From the NCBI RefSeq assembly GCF_034670185.1, contig NZ_JAXMNY010000003.1, positions 62,001 to 126,000 on the forward strand: 64,000 nt of DNA, in the 5' to 3' direction. Shown here piece after piece: positions 27,607-36,840 of this stretch. The notes under the pieces were generated by a model. The model had not been told where the DNA came from. It saw nothing but the letters and a program-made list of their open reading frames with translations, and searched no databases. The position numbers were made by a program, and so were the translations under genes. The DNA is from Nisaea sp. GTDB lineage: Bacteria; Pseudomonadota; Alphaproteobacteria; Thalassobaculales; Thalassobaculaceae. Numbering within the stretch: the stretch's first letter is position 1; every line of letters begins with the position of its first letter.

Positions 27607-28743
27607 ATGGTCATGCACGAAGCACCAAACCTTGCCGAAAGCGCGCCTCCCGCGCTCAAGGGCAAAGGTCCGATCGTCGAGACGGAATTCTGGAGCCTGC
27701 TGGATGACGGGCGGGTACAGTGCGAGCTGTGCCCGCGGTATTGCAAGCTGAAGGAAGGCGCGCGCGGGCTGTGTTTTGTGCGGGCGCGGCAGAATGACCG
27801 GATCGTGCTGACCACCTATGGCCGGTCCTCGGGCTTCTGTGTCGATCCGATCGAGAAGAAGCCGCTGAACCATTTCCTGCCGGGGACCCCGGTACTGTCT
27901 TTCGGCACGGCGGGCTGCAATCTGGCCTGCAATTTCTGCCAGAACCACGACACCTCGAAGAGCCGCGAGATGGACTCGATGCAGTCCGAGGCGCAGCCGG
28001 AGGCGATTGCCCGGGCCGCCGCCAAGCTCGGCTGCCGCTCCGTCGCCTTCACCTATAACGATCCGATCATCTTTCATGAATATGCCGACGATGTTGCCAT
28101 CGCCTGCCGGGAAGCGGGGGTGAAGACCGTCGCGGTGACGGCCGGATATCTGACGGACAAGGCGCGGCCCGCCTTCTTCCGCAATGTCGATGCGGCGAAT
28201 GTCGATCTTAAGGCCTTCACCGAAAGTTTCTACAAGTCGGTGACCAAGAGCGAGCTTGGCCCGGTGCTGGATACGCTGCTCTATCTGCGGCAAGAAACCG
28301 ATGTCTGGTTCGAGATCACCAACCTGATCATCCCCGGCGAGAATGATAGTGAGCGGGAGATCGACGAGATGACCGGCTGGGTGGTCGAGCATCTCGGCCC
28401 CGACGTGCCGATGCATTTCTCAGCCTTCCATCCCGATTACCGCATGCTGGACAAGGAGCGGACGCCGTTCGACACCCTGGCCCGGGCGCGCCGGATCGCC
28501 CGCCGCAACGGCGTGCGCTACGCCTATACCGGAAACGTCCACGATCTTGGCCGGCAGAGCACCTATTGCAGCGGCTGCGGCGAGCGTGTGATCGGCCGGG
28601 ACTGGTACTTGCTGTCGGACTGGAACCTGAATGAGAAGGGCTGCTGTACCGGATGCGGCACGAAACTCGCGGGCGTGTTCGACCCGAAACCGGGAAATTG
28701 GGGGCAGAAGCGCCTGCCCGTCGATATCTCCGCTTTCGCCTAG
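27607..28743 (+). CDS. amrS: AmmeMemoRadiSam system radical SAM enzyme
   Basis: A 378-residue radical SAM protein related to pyruvate-formate-lyase activating enzyme. A Cys-rich N-terminal patch (VQCELCPRYCKLKEGARGLC) precedes the cluster-binding motif GCNLACNFCQN (Cys104, Cys108, Cys111). VAFTYNDPIIFHEYA, PMHFSAFHPDYRM and a C-terminal double CxxC zinc-finger-like tail (YCSGCGERV, CCTGCGTKL) identify the AmmeMemoRadiSam subfamily. The reaction is not established to my knowledge. In-frame GTG codons at 27562 and 27598 are alternatives to the ATG at 27607. It diverges from the AEC-Memo unit across 102 bases and meets the BzdR-like gene end-on with a 4-base overlap. Confidence 0.93.
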   Translation: MVMHEAPNLAESAPPALKGKGPIVETEFWSLLDDGRVQCELCPRYCKLKEGARGLCFVRARQNDRIVLTTYGRSSGFCVDPIEKKPLNHFLPGTPVLSFGTAGCNLACNFCQNHDTSKSREMDSMQSEAQPEAIARAAAKLGCRSVAFTYNDPIIFHEYADDVAIACREAGVKTVAVTAGYLTDKARPAFFRNVDAANVDLKAFTESFYKSVTKSELGPVLDTLLYLRQETDVWFEITNLIIPGENDSEREIDEMTGWVVEHLGPDVPMHFSAFHPDYRMLDKERTPFDTLARARRIARRNGVRYAYTGNVHDLGRQSTYCSGCGERVIGRDWYLLSDWNLNEKGCCTGCGTKLAGVFDPKPGNWGQKRLPVDISAFA

Positions 28744-29639
28744 GCGATCAGCTCGCGTGCCGTTTCCGTGAGTTTCGCGAGGCTGGACACAGGCGTTTCA
28801 CCCGCGGTGTCGAGGCTCGCCTCGGCACGGTCATAAAGCGGGGCGCGGGCCTCGAGGATGGCGCGGAGGTCTGACATGGCTTCGCGATTCTGGGCCATCG
28901 GGCGCATGTCGCCCTGTTCGACAACGCGCTGCATATGCTCTTCCGGACTTGCCTGCAGCCAGATCGTGTGCGAGCGGCGCAGCAGCATGGTGTAGGTGTC
29001 CGCATTGGCGACAATACCGCCGCCGGTGGAGATCACCGCTTCGTCATATTCGTTCAGGATCGCGTTCAGGCAGCGGTTCTCGTAACGCCGGAAAGCGGGC
29101 TGGCCCGAGAGGGAGAGCATCTCGCCGATGCTGGCGCCGTAATCCCGCTCGATCTCCCGGTTAAGCTCGATGAAGGGAAAGCCGAGGGCGTCTGCCAGTG
29201 CCTTGCCTAGCGTGGTTTTCCCGGCGCCGCGCAGGCCGATCAGCGAAATACGCCGTCCCCGTGTGCCGCTGCCAGCAAAGCGCCGCTCCAGAATTTCAGC
29301 CGCTTCAGACAGTTCCGCCGGAGCGAGAGGCGCGAGCAGGGCCTGAATTTCGGCGAGCGCCGGATCGGTGCCGCCATGCGGGTCCGCAAGCTCCATCACC
29401 GACATGTCCATGGCGTCGGCAACCTGATGCAACACCGCGACGGACGGGTTGCCGCGGCCGCTTTCGAGCTGGGCGAGATAGCGCTCGGAGACACCGGAAT
29501 CCCGGGCCAGGATTTTCCGGGACATGCCGCGCTGGGCTCGCGCCGCGCGCACCCGGTCGCCGAGACGGGTGAGGTAATCCTCGATCCCGAGCGTATTGCG
29601 GCGCTGGTGCGGCACGTCGCTGTGCGTTCTCTGCCTCAT
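28740..29639 (-). CDS. BzdR/BoxR-type regulator: HTH fused to shikimate kinase-like domain
   Basis: The 299-residue protein joins an XRE helix-turn-helix (about residues 20-80; AARAQRGMSRKILARDSGVS, ERYLAQLESGRGNPSVAVL) to a shikimate-kinase fold (about 128-299; ISLIGLRGAGKTTLGKALA is Walker A, STGGGIVANADTY the substrate loop). This fusion is the hallmark of BzdR/BoxR, repressors of benzoate degradation in which the kinase-like domain senses benzoyl-CoA. The neighbouring benzoate-CoA ligase fits this exactly. The ATG at 29639 is preferred; an ATG at 29741 would place the start inside the candidate operator. Gene expression is probably autoregulated from the shared intergenic region. Confidence 0.88.
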   Translation of the reverse strand: MRQRTHSDVPHQRRNTLGIEDYLTRLGDRVRAARAQRGMSRKILARDSGVSERYLAQLESGRGNPSVAVLHQVADAMDMSVMELADPHGGTDPALAEIQALLAPLAPAELSEAAEILERRFAGSGTRGRRISLIGLRGAGKTTLGKALADALGFPFIELNREIERDYGASIGEMLSLSGQPAFRRYENRCLNAILNEYDEAVISTGGGIVANADTYTMLLRRSHTIWLQASPEEHMQRVVEQGDMRPMAQNREAMSDLRAILEARAPLYDRAEASLDTAGETPVSSLAKLTETARELIA

Positions 29640-29730
29640 GGCACTTTCTGACTCATTACGCTCTCCGGCTCTTCGAGCTGGGGCGGTTCCTCGGCTTTGT
29701 GGCCCCGGTTCGTCATAAACCGGATGAACC

Positions 29731-29773
29731 TGAATTATCATTCTTTGCGCCTTACGATAACATGAATTATAGT
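29731..29773 (+). promoter_or_regulatory. Promoter of the flavodoxin-benzoate ligase unit with flanking direct repeats
   Basis: A good sigma-70 promoter reads TTGCGC (29745-29750), 17 bases, then TATAGT (29768-29773), about 60 bases before the flavodoxin ATG. The octamer TGAATTAT occurs directly upstream of the -35 (29731-29738) and again overlapping the -10 (29763-29770), 32 bases apart, close to three helical turns. This is a plausible operator for the adjacent BzdR-like repressor. The assignment is inference from position. Confidence 0.55.
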
Positions 29774-29834
29774 GCGTGTCTGATTTAGCTCATATTACCA
29801 AACCGGGACCCGGCCGAAGAGGAGTGTTCGAGGA

Positions 29835-30299
29835 ATGAAGGTAAAGATTCTCGTTGCCACACAAGGCGGTACGGCGGACCTCTGCGCTCAGGAGATGGTC
29901 GATATCCTGGAAGACCGGGGCTATGAGGCGGAAGCGACCCTAATGGGGGATTTCGGCCTCGAGGTTCTCGATGAGGGCGGTCACGTCATCATCTGCACCG
30001 CGACCTACGGATATGGCGAGATCCCCGATAACGGCACCGAATTCTACGAAGCTCTGGTTTCCGAAAAGCCGGACCTCGCGCGGGTCAGCTTCGCAGTCTT
30101 CGGCCTTGGCGATACGACATACGAAGACACCTTCAATTTCGCCGGCGCGAAATTCGACGCTGTTCTGTCGGAATGCGGGGCGGAGCGTGTGATCGAGCGG
30201 CATATCCATGATGCCAATTCCGGCGCGCTCGCCGAAGATGAAGCCATCGAGTGGATCGAAGGCTGGATTGGCGCGCTGCAAGCAAAAGCCGCTGCCTGA
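29835..30299 (+). CDS. Flavodoxin-domain protein (MioC-like)
   Basis: A 154-residue single-domain FMN protein. KILVATQGGTADLCAQEMVD holds the phosphate-binding loop, VIICTATYGYGEIPDNGTEFYEAL the first isoalloxazine loop, and VFGLGDTTYEDTFNFAGAKF the second with an aromatic. The length and YGxGEIPDN pattern resemble MioC-type flavodoxins or a detached reductase flavodoxin domain. It would act as a cytoplasmic one- or two-electron carrier. It is first in the unit that continues, 93 bases on, with the benzoate-CoA ligase, so it may feed electrons to a reductive or oxygenative step on the aromatic CoA thioester. That role is inference. Confidence 0.85.
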   Translation: MKVKILVATQGGTADLCAQEMVDILEDRGYEAEATLMGDFGLEVLDEGGHVIICTATYGYGEIPDNGTEFYEALVSEKPDLARVSFAVFGLGDTTYEDTFNFAGAKFDAVLSECGAERVIERHIHDANSGALAEDEAIEWIEGWIGALQAKAAA

Positions 30300-30392
30300 T
30301 TTCAGGGCGCGGCGCCTCTTTAAATAAAGAATGGAGTGCCGGTAAACGGCACCCGGTCAATTCGGCCATATCGGCCAAACTGGGAGGGACAT

Positions 30393-31940
30393 ATGGCGGA
30401 GAACGCCAGTGCCGCGTGTTTCTATAACGCGGCAGAAGACTTGATCGGCCGGAATCTCAAGGCGGGTCGCGGGGGCAAGAAAGCTGTCATCGACAGCGGT
30501 GGTTCATATACCTACCAGGAGCTCGCGGACCGGGTTGAGCGGTTCGCAAACGCGATCCGGGCAGCGGGTATCCTGCCGGAGCAGCGTGTCATCCTCGCCC
30601 TGCACGACACTATCGATTTTCCCGCAGCTTTTCTCGGCGCGATCTGGGCCGGGGTAATCCCGGTGCCGATCAATACGCGTCTGGCGCCAAGGGACTATGC
30701 CTATATCCTGGCGGACAGCCGGGCCGAGGCCCTGTTCGTTTCCGACAATCTGATCGAGTCCGTTCTCTCTGAAGTCGCAACGGAGCCGCGCCATGTTGTG
30801 GTTTCCGGTGCTCAAGTCGCCGGGCGGCAGTCCTTTGCGGATTTCGTCTCGGCGCCGGGAAGCGATACGGCGCCGGCGAAAACAACGACGGACGATCTTT
30901 GCTTCTGGCTCTACACGTCCGGCACCACGGGCATGCCGAAAGGCGCGGTGCATCTGCATTCGCATCTGATGGAGAGCGCCAATCTCTATGCCGTGCCGAT
31001 GCTCGGCATTTCCGAGGAAGATGTCGTCTATTCGGCGGCCAAGCTGTTCTTCGCCTACGGGCTCGGCAACGGGTTGACCTTTCCATTCGCGGTGGGTGCG
31101 ACGGCAATTTTGCTGGAGGGACCGCCTGCCCCAGCCACGGTCTGCCAGATCATCCGGGATCACAAGCCGACGCTGTTCTTCGGGGTGCCGACGCTGTACG
31201 GCATGCTGCTCGCGTCAAAGGATCTACCGGCAGCGGAAGAGCACGCGTTGCGGCTGTGCGTCTCGGCCGGAGAAGCGCTGCCGGAAGAGCTGCTCAATCG
31301 CTGGAAACAGAGAACGGGCACGGAAATTCTGGACGGGCTCGGTAGCACGGAAATGCTGCACATCTTCATCTCCAACCGGATCGGGGAGATCGTGCCGGGG
31401 GCGACCGGTAAGGCCGTTCCGGGCTATGAGTTGCGTCTGGTCGACGAGAACGGGGCGCTGTGCAAGCCCGGAGACATGGGCATTCTGGAGGTGTCCGGTC
31501 CGACAGCCGCGGTGATGTACTGGAACCAGCGGGCCAAGAGCATCGATACGTTCCGGGGCACGTGGACACGGACCGGCGACAAGTATGTCGCGGATGAGAA
31601 CGGGGTCTATACCTATTGCGGGCGAAACGACGACATGATGAAGGTCGGCGGCATCTATGTGTCGCCGTTCGAAGTCGAGGGCGCGCTGCTGAAGCACGAG
31701 GCAGTGCTTGAGGTGGCTGTGGTCGGCCATCCGGACCATGACGGTCTGATCAAGCCGAAAGCCTATGTGGTGCTGGCGGAAGGGATCGATGCGTCAGACG
31801 CGCTGACGGAGGACCTGACCGCTTTCGTCAAAAAGGACCTGGCGAGCTTCAAATATCCGCGCTGGATTATCTACGCGGACGAGCTGCCGAAGACGGCGAC
31901 GGGAAAGATCCAGCGGTTCAAGCTCCGGGAAACCGCCTGA
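30393..31940 (+). CDS. Benzoate-CoA ligase family protein
   Basis: This ANL-superfamily enzyme activates an aromatic acid with ATP and CoA. The 515 residues start ENASAACFYNAAEDLIGRNL, a benzoate-CoA ligase type opening, with the ATP loop YTSGTTGMPKGAVH (from Tyr174), AKLFFAYGLGNGLTFPFAVG (diagnostic for BadA/BclA-like ligases), GLGSTEMLHIFISN, the hinge CGRNDDMMKVGGIYVSP and the C-terminal catalytic Lys505 in TATGKIQRFKL. Benzoate or a hydroxybenzoate is the probable substrate. The ATG at 30393 has a strong GGGAGGG site. It is located behind a flavodoxin and a divergent BzdR-like regulator; no box, bad or other ring-degrading genes lie in the window. Confidence 0.88.
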   Translation: MAENASAACFYNAAEDLIGRNLKAGRGGKKAVIDSGGSYTYQELADRVERFANAIRAAGILPEQRVILALHDTIDFPAAFLGAIWAGVIPVPINTRLAPRDYAYILADSRAEALFVSDNLIESVLSEVATEPRHVVVSGAQVAGRQSFADFVSAPGSDTAPAKTTTDDLCFWLYTSGTTGMPKGAVHLHSHLMESANLYAVPMLGISEEDVVYSAAKLFFAYGLGNGLTFPFAVGATAILLEGPPAPATVCQIIRDHKPTLFFGVPTLYGMLLASKDLPAAEEHALRLCVSAGEALPEELLNRWKQRTGTEILDGLGSTEMLHIFISNRIGEIVPGATGKAVPGYELRLVDENGALCKPGDMGILEVSGPTAAVMYWNQRAKSIDTFRGTWTRTGDKYVADENGVYTYCGRNDDMMKVGGIYVSPFEVEGALLKHEAVLEVAVVGHPDHDGLIKPKAYVVLAEGIDASDALTEDLTAFVKKDLASFKYPRWIIYADELPKTATGKIQRFKLRETA

Positions 31941-31978
31941 TCGGCGATTTCCCGGTCTCGAACTCGGGGGTAGTCAGA

Positions 31979-32191
31979 TCAGTGCTTCGGGGCGACTTTG
32001 ATGGTCGGCTCGAAGCTGACCTTCTTCTGCATCGCTGCATGAAGGTCGAAGAGTGTCGCGATGTTCCGACCGAGAGCGCGCAGCGCTGCGTGGACGGCTT
32101 TGGACCGCTCGGCGCGACCGGCGGCGACATAGCGCTCAACTTCGCTGAAGTTGATGGTTTCACGTTTGATGAGAGTTTTTGTAGCAGTCAT
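31979..32191 (-). CDS. Small protein of unknown function, paralogue 1
   Basis: A 70-residue basic, helical protein: MTATKTLIKRETINFSEVER then a GRAERSKAVHAALRALGRNI segment and a short tail (FEPTIKVAPKH). I do not recognise the family. The ATG at 32191 is chosen because AAGGAG lies 7 bases upstream; a longer reading from 32242 lacks such a site. The pattern TLI..R, then E and a G(R/K)xER(S/A)xA motif recurs in the gene at 32378, so the two are probably paralogues. It is convergent with the benzoate-CoA ligase. Confidence 0.6.
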   Translation of the reverse strand: MTATKTLIKRETINFSEVERYVAAGRAERSKAVHAALRALGRNIATLFDLHAAMQKKVSFEPTIKVAPKH

Positions 32192-32257
32192 AACAGTGCT
32201 CCTTTTGCTCGGCGAGCCCGCTGATTGTTGCTGCTTGGCCATTTGCGTTTCCCAGTG

Positions 32258-32276
32258 GCTGACAATTTAGGTCAGC
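32258..32276. promoter_or_regulatory. Inverted repeat upstream of small gene 1
   Basis: GCTGAC and GTCAGC form perfect arms around a 7-base AT-rich spacer (aatttag), about 70 bases before the small gene starting at 32191. The form is that of a dimeric repressor or activator site. The cognate regulator is unknown. The rest of 32192-32377 shows no gene. Confidence 0.4.
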
Positions 32277-32377
32277 TTCACTGACGTTTCAATGTTGCAA
32301 TGCAGCAAGGCTGGTATGCCATTTTGGAAATGATGCAGGTGCGAGATGCCGCGCAGTGGCGAATACCTGCCCGTTAA

Positions 32378-32572
32378 CTAGCAACTGCAATCCGGGCACC
32401 GGGCGGAAATGGCGGTGCGGCTCATGTTTTCACGCCACTCAAAATGCATCCGGACAGTACTAATGATTCCGGAAGTAATTGATTTTATTGCCATTGCACG
32501 CTCGCGCTTGCCGTTGGCGATGCCGGCATTGATTTCGGCGTCACTCGGAGTGCGGATCAGGGTGGTTTGCAT
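32378..32572 (-). CDS. Small protein of unknown function, paralogue 2
   Basis: A 64-residue protein with MQTTLIRTPSDAEINAGIAN at the start, then GKRERAMAIKSITSG and a Cys-containing tail (ISARCPDCSC). The N-terminal 40 residues align with the small protein at 31979 (shared TLI.R, E, and GxxERxxA motif), but the tails differ, and only this one has a CxxC pair that might bind metal. A near-perfect AAGGAGG lies 5 bases before the ATG at 32572, which strongly supports translation. Such short RERA-type proteins are common in Rhodospirillales genomes in my recollection, without known function. Confidence 0.62.
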   Translation of the reverse strand: MQTTLIRTPSDAEINAGIANGKRERAMAIKSITSGIISTVRMHFEWRENMSRTAISARCPDCSC

Positions 32573-32850
32573 ATCGGCCTCCTTTTGATTGGCTATAAAC
32601 ACAGAATAGAGATGTCTCATTTGTGGGTAATTAATAATTTTATCATCAAATTGATGCCGAATTGGATCTAATGGGCGGCTGCTATGCAGCACGCGATTGG
32701 ATCCTGCGCTGCGCGAATATGCAATATTGTTCATGTTGCGTTGCAATATATTGCGCGCTCATGGCGCGCCCTATCGATCGTTGATGGCCTCGAGGCGAGT
32801 TTCACATCGACAAAGCGCAGTGAAAGACCTAAGAGCTGCCCCACTGTTTG
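32573..32850. other. Intergenic region with several palindromes, no gene
   Basis: The 278 bases before the yhhQ leader hairpins are AT-rich on the left and hold only short palindromes: CATCAA/TTGATG around one A (32644-32656), GCAATATATTGC (32743-32754) with a related GCAATATTG at 32721, and a GCGCGC/GGCGCGCC-like stretch near 32753-32770. They could serve the minus-strand small gene or the plus-strand queuosine operon. I cannot place a convincing promoter or a coding region. Confidence 0.4.
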
Positions 32851-32911
32851 GCCGGTGAGGCTTCCCACACCGGCAGAAGACATCGTGCTGATGTGGCTTC
32901 CCGCATCGGCA
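32851..32911 (+). promoter_or_regulatory. Tandem twin hairpins with identical loops in the queuosine operon leader
   Basis: Two stem-loops occur 36 bases apart, just before the transporter gene. Hairpin 1: stem GCCGGTG/CACCGGC (32851-32857, 32868-32874), 10-base loop AGGCTTCCCA. Hairpin 2: stem TGCTGATG/CATCGGCA (32886-32893, 32904-32911), 10-base loop TGGCTTCCCG. The loop core GGCTTCCC is identical, while the stems differ by a compensatory G-C to A-T exchange and a C-G to T-G change, so the fold rather than the sequence is kept. Each is followed by AGAA or AAGAA. There is no U-run. The start codon lies 23 bases on. It is not a recognisable preQ1 riboswitch. A cis-regulatory RNA is plausible; an in-frame coding explanation exists as well. 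Confidence 0.55.
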
Positions 32912-32934
32912 AGAACAGAAAAAGGACATGGTCC

Positions 32935-33510
32935 ATGACCACCACAGAAACAGCCGCTTTCAGCCGTACAGGGCTTTTGGCGGGTATGAGCGCCATGGGC
33001 GTTGTCGTGCTCGCCTCTAACATCGCGGTCAATTACCCAATCAATGACTGGCTGACCTGGGGCGCGCTGATCTATCCGATCGCGTTTCTCGTTACCGATC
33101 TGGTGAACCGGATCTTCGGCCCGAAACCCGCCCGCAAGGTTGTCTATGCCGGCTTCGCGACCGGTGTCGCGCTGTCCCTTTGGTTCGCCGATCAGCGCAT
33201 TGCGCTCGCCTCCGGCACCGCCTTCCTGACCGCCCAACTGCTGGACATCTGGGTGTTCGACCGGTTGCGCCAGCAAAGCTGGTGGAAAGCGCCGGTGATT
33301 TCCTCGTTGCTGTCCTCCGCCCTCGATACGGCGCTGTTCTTCTCTCTCGCCTTCTACGCCACGGGCTTGCCGTGGGTGACATGGGCGATTGGCGATTACG
33401 GGGCGAAGCTGGCCATGGCAGCGGTCCTTCTGGTGCCGTTCCGTGCCTTCATCTCGCTTCTGCCGCAGCGCTTTGCGCAGGAAGAGACGGCGGCGGACGC
33501 TGCCCAGTAA
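32935..33510 (+). CDS. yhhQ: Queuosine precursor transporter (VUT/YhhQ family)
   Basis: This membrane protein imports queuosine precursors such as preQ0 or preQ1. The 191 residues contain about six hydrophobic segments, with the family signatures VLASNIAVNYPINDWLTWGA, YPIAFLVTDLVNRIFGPKPA and SSLLSSALDTALFFSLAFY. The ATG at 32935 follows AAAAAGGA. The frame is open back to a TTG at 32848, which would add a basic repetitive extension. Its position directly before queA, tgt and queG supports a role in tRNA queuosine supply. The window has no preQ0 synthesis genes (queC, queD, queE or queF), so the cell may salvage, or the genes lie elsewhere. Confidence 0.9.
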   Translation: MTTTETAAFSRTGLLAGMSAMGVVVLASNIAVNYPINDWLTWGALIYPIAFLVTDLVNRIFGPKPARKVVYAGFATGVALSLWFADQRIALASGTAFLTAQLLDIWVFDRLRQQSWWKAPVISSLLSSALDTALFFSLAFYATGLPWVTWAIGDYGAKLAMAAVLLVPFRAFISLLPQRFAQEETAADAAQ

Positions 33511-33519
33511 GGTCTCCGC

Positions 33520-35684
<2,165 letters not shown>

Positions 35685-35706
35685 GGTCTCCGGACGGAAA
35701 GGGCTT

Positions 35707-36840
35707 ATGCAGCCGGAACAGCGGATCAGGCAGGAAGCGGCGGAGATCGGATTTTCCGCCGCCGGCATCACCGCCGCCGATATCGGCACGCGGGAGCAGG
35801 ATCGGCTGCGTGAATTCGTCGATAATGGCGAGCATGGCGATATGGGTTGGATGGAAGCCCATATGGAACGCCGGATCGCCCCGAAGGGCATCTGGGAAGA
35901 CGCCCGGTCCGTCATCGTGCTGACTCAGAATTACGGCCCCGATCACGATCCGATGGCCAATCTCGATGCTACCGACCGGGCCAACATCTCCGTCTATGCC
36001 CGGAACAAGGATTACCACGACCTGATCAAGAAACGCCTGAAGCGGTTGGCCCGCTGGATGGTCGCCGAGTTTGGTTGTCAGGTGAAAGTGTTCGTTGATA
36101 CGGCGCCTGTACTGGAAAAACCGCTCGCCGCCGGTGCCGGTCTCGGCTGGCAGGGCAAGCACACCAATCTGGTCTCCCGCGAGCACGGCTCCTGGATCTT
36201 TCTTGGCGAAGTCTTCACCGACATGGAGCTGGTGCCGGACGCGCCCGAGATAGACCATTGCGGCAATTGCACCCGCTGCCTGGATATCTGCCCGACCAAC
36301 GCCTTCCCGCGTCCCTATGCGCTCGATGCAAGGCGCTGCATCTCCTATCTCACGATTGAGCATAAAGGGCATATCGCGGAGGAATTCCGGGTGCCGATGG
36401 GCAACCGGATCTATGGCTGTGACGATTGCCTCTCCGTCTGCCCCTGGAACAAGTTCGCCGAACAATCCGCCGAAGCTGCTTTCGCCGCGCGGGACGATTT
36501 GACCTTGCCGCCGCTTGCCGAATTTCTCGATCTCGACGACGCGGCTTTCCGGGAGCGGTTCCGGGGATCGCCGGTCAAGCGGATCGGCCGGGACAGGTTT
36601 CTGCGCAATGTACTGATCGCCTGCGGCAATAGCGGCGATGAGCGTCTTGTGCCGATGATTGAGGCGCTTCTGACGGACCCGTCCGCGATTGTCCGCGCCA
36701 TGGCTGTCTGGGCGTTGTCGCGGCTGCTGCATGCGGAGCGGTTTTCAGATTTGGCAAAAGAGCTTTCTGAAGACGAGAACGACCTGGAGGTCCGGGCAGA
36801 ATGGTTGAGGCGGGAAGGTGGCTTCAGCAGTCCGTCATGA
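35707..36840 (+). CDS. queG: Epoxyqueuosine reductase QueG
   Basis: QueG uses cobalamin and two 4Fe-4S clusters to reduce epoxyqueuosine to queuosine, the last step of the pathway. The 377-residue protein has the cobalamin-binding N-terminal half (GHHGEHGDMGWM-like region at NGEHGDMGWMEAHMERR, VFVDTAPVLEKPLAAGAGLG), the ferredoxin-like clusters HCGNCTRCLDICPTNAF and GCDDCLSVCPWNKFA, and a C-terminal HEAT-like helical extension (VRAMAVWALSRL). The ATG at 35707 follows GGAAAGGG. It completes the transporter-queA-tgt-queG unit. Its stop overlaps the convergent PAS gene. Confidence 0.95.
   Translation: MQPEQRIRQEAAEIGFSAAGITAADIGTREQDRLREFVDNGEHGDMGWMEAHMERRIAPKGIWEDARSVIVLTQNYGPDHDPMANLDATDRANISVYARNKDYHDLIKKRLKRLARWMVAEFGCQVKVFVDTAPVLEKPLAAGAGLGWQGKHTNLVSREHGSWIFLGEVFTDMELVPDAPEIDHCGNCTRCLDICPTNAFPRPYALDARRCISYLTIEHKGHIAEEFRVPMGNRIYGCDDCLSVCPWNKFAEQSAEAAFAARDDLTLPPLAEFLDLDDAAFRERFRGSPVKRIGRDRFLRNVLIACGNSGDERLVPMIEALLTDPSAIVRAMAVWALSRLLHAERFSDLAKELSEDENDLEVRAEWLRREGGFSSPS

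Noticed and set aside
27505..28416. Long minus-strand open frame continuing upstream of the AEC transporter
   Set aside because: It is antisense to the radical SAM gene along its whole length and has no recognisable protein features; GC-rich codon bias keeps the opposite strand open. The AEC product is complete from 27504.
32644..32656. FNR-type site
   Set aside because: The palindrome CATCAA-A-TTGATG has the half sites in inverted order and without the four-base spacer of TTGAT-N4-ATCAA.
32851..32911. preQ1 riboswitch
   Set aside because: The expected association with queuosine genes is there, but neither the class I H-type pseudoknot with its A-rich tail nor the class II or III layout is recognisable.
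32848..32934. N-terminal extension of YhhQ from a TTG at 32848
   Set aside because: The extension would encode two basic 12-residue repeats unlike VUT family N-termini, while the ATG at 32935 has a good ribosome binding site. The repeat is better explained by the covarying hairpins. Kept as a rival reading in the finding.
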